Below are positions 7,174-8,871 of a DNA stretch of 8,871 nt, piece after piece. Within the stretch, counting starts at the first letter, position 1; the number at the start of each line of letters is the position of its first letter. The notes under the pieces are model-generated. The model saw nothing but the letters and a program-made list of their open reading frames with translations, had not been told where the DNA came from and searched no databases. This DNA is from Cacconaster sp045617505 (GTDB lineage Bacteria; Bacteroidota; Bacteroidia; Bacteroidales; UBA932), in assembly GCA_045617505.1 (NCBI GenBank), contig JAZLIS010000119.1:1-8871 (forward strand), given 5' to 3'. Position numbers and translations under genes: made by a program.

Positions 7174-8004
7174 ATGAAAAGATATCCAAGAGTTTTGACA
7201 ATTGCCGGCAGTGATTCAGGAGGCGGTGCAGGTATTCAGGCTGACATCAAGACAATCAGCGCTACAAGCAGTTATGCCGCAAGTGCGGTGACAGCGGTCA
7301 CTGTGCAGAATACCTTGGGAGTCAAGGCAGTGCATAATATTCCTCCCGAGATTGTCCTCGGGCAGATTGAGGCTGTTCTTGGAGATATCGGGGCCGATGC
7401 CGTCAAGATAGGAATGCTCGGCACGGCTGTCAACGTTGAGGCCGTGTGCGAGGCTCTTCGCCGGTTTTCCGTAAAGAAGATTGTACTTGACCCGGTGATG
7501 GTCGCCACTTCAGGTGACAGCCTCATAGAAAAGTCCGCCGTGGAACAGCTTGTCGGGAGGCTGGCGCCTCTTGCAACCGTCATTACTCCGAATATTCCCG
7601 AGGCTGAGGCGATTCTGGGGGAGAAACTCCGTTCCCGGGATGACCTGCCCCGTTTTGCACGAAGCATTTCGGAAAAGATTTCGGATCCGAAGTCCCACAG
7701 GGTCTCTGTCTATATGAAGGCCGGGCATCTGGATGAAGAGGTGCTTACAGACATATTCTACAATGCGGAGGAGGACCGGTTCATCGAACTTTCATCGCCT
7801 TTTGTCCAGACTGCCAACACCCACGGCACGGGCTGCACTCTCTCCTCGGCCATCGCATCTTATCTTGCTCAAGGCTACGGGCTTGACGAGGCGGCCCGTC
7901 TTTCCAAGGAGTATCTGACCGGGGCCCTGGTGTCCGGCGCCGGCTACAAAATCGGCCACGGCCACGGCCCCGTCAATCATTTTTGGATCTTGCCGGAGGG
8001 CTGA
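7174..8004 (+). CDS. thiD: Hydroxymethylpyrimidine / phosphomethylpyrimidine kinase ThiD
   Basis: ThiD carries out two ATP-dependent phosphorylations, HMP to HMP-P and HMP-P to HMP-PP, supplying the pyrimidine half for ThiE. It is a cytosolic ribokinase-fold enzyme of 276 aa, a typical length. Motifs are GSDSGGGAGIQADIKT (12-27), TVQNT (43-47), IGML (79-82), LDPVMVATSG (105-114), TPN (138-140), KAGHL (182-186, often KGGH in relatives), LTDIFY (191-196), the anion-hole/catalytic NTHGTGCTLSSAIA (215-228) and the C-terminal GHGHGPVNHF (261-270). The start is 10 bp after the restriction-modification stop, so translation may be coupled to that gene. Its GC-rich composition matches thiM-thiE-thiL and not the gene between. 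This supports the idea that it was once contiguous with them. No good promoter is visible in the 10-bp gap; one inside the preceding gene cannot be excluded. Confidence 0.96.
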   Translation: MKRYPRVLTIAGSDSGGGAGIQADIKTISATSSYAASAVTAVTVQNTLGVKAVHNIPPEIVLGQIEAVLGDIGADAVKIGMLGTAVNVEAVCEALRRFSVKKIVLDPVMVATSGDSLIEKSAVEQLVGRLAPLATVITPNIPEAEAILGEKLRSRDDLPRFARSISEKISDPKSHRVSVYMKAGHLDEEVLTDIFYNAEEDRFIELSSPFVQTANTHGTGCTLSSAIASYLAQGYGLDEAARLSKEYLTGALVSGAGYKIGHGHGPVNHFWILPEG

Positions 8005-8053
8005 AGCCATTACTTAGCATCCGTGTCAGTCAATGGGAGAGTTTCCGCGCCTG

Positions 8054-8096
8054 AAAGTTGCGCAATACGCGAGTCACTCGCGTTTTGCGTAACTTT
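8054..8096. repeat. 43-bp near-perfect palindrome
   Basis: Arms at 8054-8074 and 8076-8096 are inverted copies of 21 bp centred on C8075. Nineteen positions pair normally, one pairs G-T and one is a T-T mismatch. In RNA this would be a long stable hairpin. It starts 50 nt after the thiD stop. The sequence after it (GGCGATGG) has no T-run, so a standard intrinsic terminator is not supported on the + strand. The preceding bases on the opposite strand also lack a T-run. It may act as a 3'-end stability element or be a REP/MITE-like repeat. Another copy elsewhere in the genome would favour the latter. Confidence 0.65.
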
Positions 8097-8098
8097 GG

Positions 8099-8143
8099 CG
8101 ATGGCCATCCCTCATCGAAAACCGGGGATAGCCATCGAAAACG
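8099..8143. repeat. Second stem-loop with an internal direct repeat
   Basis: The arms 8099-8111 and 8125-8137 pair over 13 bp with one C-A mismatch, around a 13-nt loop. The 10-mer CATCGAAAAC appears twice in the same orientation, at 8113-8122 in the loop and 8133-8142 across the end of the right arm. The element begins only two bases after the 43-bp palindrome, so the two may form one composite element. The remainder of the 8005-8214 gap shows no coding potential. Confidence 0.55.
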
Positions 8144-8179
8144 TATTCACGTACCTTTTCTTTTGTAATGGGAATTGAG

Positions 8180-8187
8180 TATATTCG
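8180..8187 (+). promoter_or_regulatory. Possible -7 box for the HdeD-like gene
   Basis: TATATTCG matches seven of eight positions of TAnnTTTG when the two free positions are counted, and lies 27 bp before the ATG at 8215. No clear TTTG sits at the ideal distance upstream (a TTTTC at 8156-8160 is the nearest). The leader before the ATG is A-rich (A8 at 8201-8208), which is typical of Bacteroidota translation starts. The call is tentative. Confidence 0.3.
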
Positions 8188-8214
8188 TCAAGTCATTCCT
8201 AAAAAAAATTCACT

Positions 8215-8715
8215 ATGGAAAACACACTTTACAAAAACAGTCTCATCAGGGCGGCGGTTGCACTTCTTATAGGTATCTTTCTGGTTGTGTGCCCCGGTTT
8301 TGTGGCAGGCAGTCTCGTGGCTGTCATAGGCGCAGTCATTCTGCTGGCAGGCATCGCTTCCGTTGTGCGGTTCTTCCGTATCAGGAAGGATATGTCCCTT
8401 GTATCAGGCATTGTCGGGGTTATTGCCGGCCTTGTGCTGCTTTTCAGGCCGGATTTCGTTCTGGCTTACGTGATGATTGTCCTTGCGTTGGTTCTCTTCA
8501 TATTTGCCGTTGAGGAGATAGTCAGGCTGGCAAGGATGAAAGCCGGGTGGCCTTTCTTTGTCCTGCCTGTTGCCCTGGCTGTATTGGGCATTATAATTAT
8601 CTGTCAGCCTGTGGAGTCTATGAAATTTGCGGTGACACTTTTCGGCGCCGCCATAATAGTCTATGCCGTCTCCGAGTTTGTCACAGCAAATAAAATCAGG
8701 AAATTTTACTCTTAA
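8215..8715 (+). CDS. HdeD/DUF308-family six-helix membrane protein
   Basis: The product is 166 aa and highly hydrophobic, with about six membrane helices near residues 10-27, 30-52, 61-77, 81-105, 111-130 and 136-157. These fall into three helix hairpins. Each has a similar turn: G-x-hydrophobic-CPGF (20-29), GLVLLFRPDF (72-81) and GIIIICQPVE (125-134). The second helix of each hairpin ends in a like pattern (SVVRF, EEIVRL, SEFVTA). This threefold arrangement is characteristic of the HdeD (DUF308) family. E. coli HdeD is an inner-membrane protein linked to acid resistance, but the function of Bacteroidota members is not established, so no symbol is given. Charged loops (RIRKD, RLARMKAG, ANKIRK) suit an inner-membrane location. 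The ATG at 8215 follows an A-rich leader. The gene probably stands alone: a 210-bp structured spacer separates it from thiD, and a hairpin plus T-run follows. Confidence 0.85.
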   Translation: MENTLYKNSLIRAAVALLIGIFLVVCPGFVAGSLVAVIGAVILLAGIASVVRFFRIRKDMSLVSGIVGVIAGLVLLFRPDFVLAYVMIVLALVLFIFAVEEIVRLARMKAGWPFFVLPVALAVLGIIIICQPVESMKFAVTLFGAAIIVYAVSEFVTANKIRKFYS

Positions 8716-8740
8716 TCTGTAAAATTTTTCACTTTTTTTT
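8699..8740 (+). terminator. AU-rich hairpin and T-run over the stop of the HdeD-like gene
   Basis: AAATTTTAC (8701-8709) and GTAAAATTT (8719-8727) form a perfect 9-bp stem with a 9-nt loop that contains the TAA stop; two G-T pairs can extend it. TTCAC and then eight T (8733-8740) follow. The stem is AU-rich and the T-run is offset by five bases, so this is a plausible but weak terminator. The same AT-rich stretch lies directly upstream of the promoter at 8738 and may double as an upstream activating tract. Confidence 0.45.
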
Positions 8741-8768
8741 GTGAATTAAAAAAATGTCCTTACATTTG
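8738..8768 (+). promoter_or_regulatory. Strong Bacteroidota promoter, probably for an rRNA operon
   Basis: TTTG at 8738-8741 and TACATTTG at 8761-8768 are separated by 19 bp. This agrees fully with the Bacteroidota sigma-ABfr consensus (TTTG, 19-21 bp, TAnnTTTG). It is the best match I found in the intergenic regions. The DNA upstream is very A+T-rich, as at strong rRNA promoters. Transcription would start a few bases after 8768, at or just before the hairpin at 8773. Confidence 0.8.
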
Positions 8769-8772
8769 CAGC

Positions 8773-8871
8773 CCGCTTCGGGAAGGAGCGGCAGTTCATT
8801 GAAAGAATGGAAAACGAAAAGTACAAGCAAGTACCGATTTTAACACGATTAAAATCAGAAGAGCGAAGCGT
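8773..8871 (+). other. Probable 5' leader of a 16S-23S-5S rRNA operon (continues past the edge)
   Basis: The transcript would open with a hairpin, CCGCTTC (8773-8779) pairing with GGAGCGG (8785-8791), including one G-T pair. TTCATTGAAAG (8795-8805) follows. From memory, Bacteroidales rRNA leaders have the same plan: a -7 box, a CCCGCT-type hairpin near the start site, then an ATTGA-rich segment. A second, perfect stem, GATTTTAA/TTAAAATC (8836-8843 and 8849-8856), has a 5-nt loop. A short GTAC...GTAC pair (8821-8834) lies between. The segment shows no start codon followed by a convincing coding frame. The mature 16S 5' end is not in the window, so the identity remains inference. Confidence 0.6.

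Noticed and set aside
8857..8871. Start of mature 16S rRNA
   Set aside because: The conserved AGAGTTTGAT start is not reached before the window ends; only the leader can be proposed.
1..8871. CRISPR array, tRNA gene or insertion sequence
   Set aside because: No regularly spaced direct repeats, no tRNA cloverleaf signature and no transposase frame were seen on either strand.

Overview
The window looks like chromosomal DNA of a Bacteroidales bacterium, a gut-type Bacteroidota. Three things suggest this. The genes lack clear Shine-Dalgarno sequences. A near-perfect Bacteroidota promoter (TTTG, 19 bp, TACATTTG) lies at the right edge, followed by what resembles a Bacteroidales rRNA-operon leader. 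A methylmalonyl-CoA mutase gene is also present, fitting succinate/propionate metabolism. Genus cannot be set from this sequence. All recognised genes are on the + strand.

Layout. (1) 2-973 is the C-terminal part of the large subunit of methylmalonyl-CoA mutase, cut by the left edge. (2) 974-1081 is a spacer with a 10-bp perfect stem-loop. I see no TPP riboswitch there. (3) 1082-3392 holds thiM, thiE and thiL, joined by 4-bp and 22-bp overlaps. (4) 3453-7163 is one large gene for a fused type IIG restriction-modification enzyme: an N-terminal PD-(D/E)xK nuclease, an N6-adenine methyltransferase core and a C-terminal recognition domain. It is clearly more AT-rich than its flanks. (5) 7174-8004 is thiD, 10 bp after the restriction gene. 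(6) 8005-8214 is a spacer with two adjacent stem-loops, one a 43-bp near-perfect palindrome. (7) 8215-8715 is a six-helix HdeD/DUF308 membrane protein, with an AU-rich hairpin across its stop codon. (8) 8738-8871 is a strong promoter and structured leader, probably of a 16S-23S-5S rRNA operon that starts just outside the window.

How the genes work together. ThiM phosphorylates the thiazole alcohol and ThiD phosphorylates HMP and HMP-P. ThiE joins the two halves to thiamine monophosphate, and ThiL phosphorylates that to the active cofactor TPP. This set covers salvage and assembly. Genes for de novo ring synthesis (thiC, thiG, thiS, thiH, thiF) are not in the window.

The most notable feature is the solitary restriction-modification gene lodged between thiL and thiD, which splits an otherwise compact thiamine operon. 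Its base composition and known family behaviour suggest acquisition by horizontal transfer. thiD now sits immediately behind a 3.7-kb defence gene. I found no convincing evidence for a wholly new system; the enzyme belongs to a known broad family, though its recognition site is unknown.
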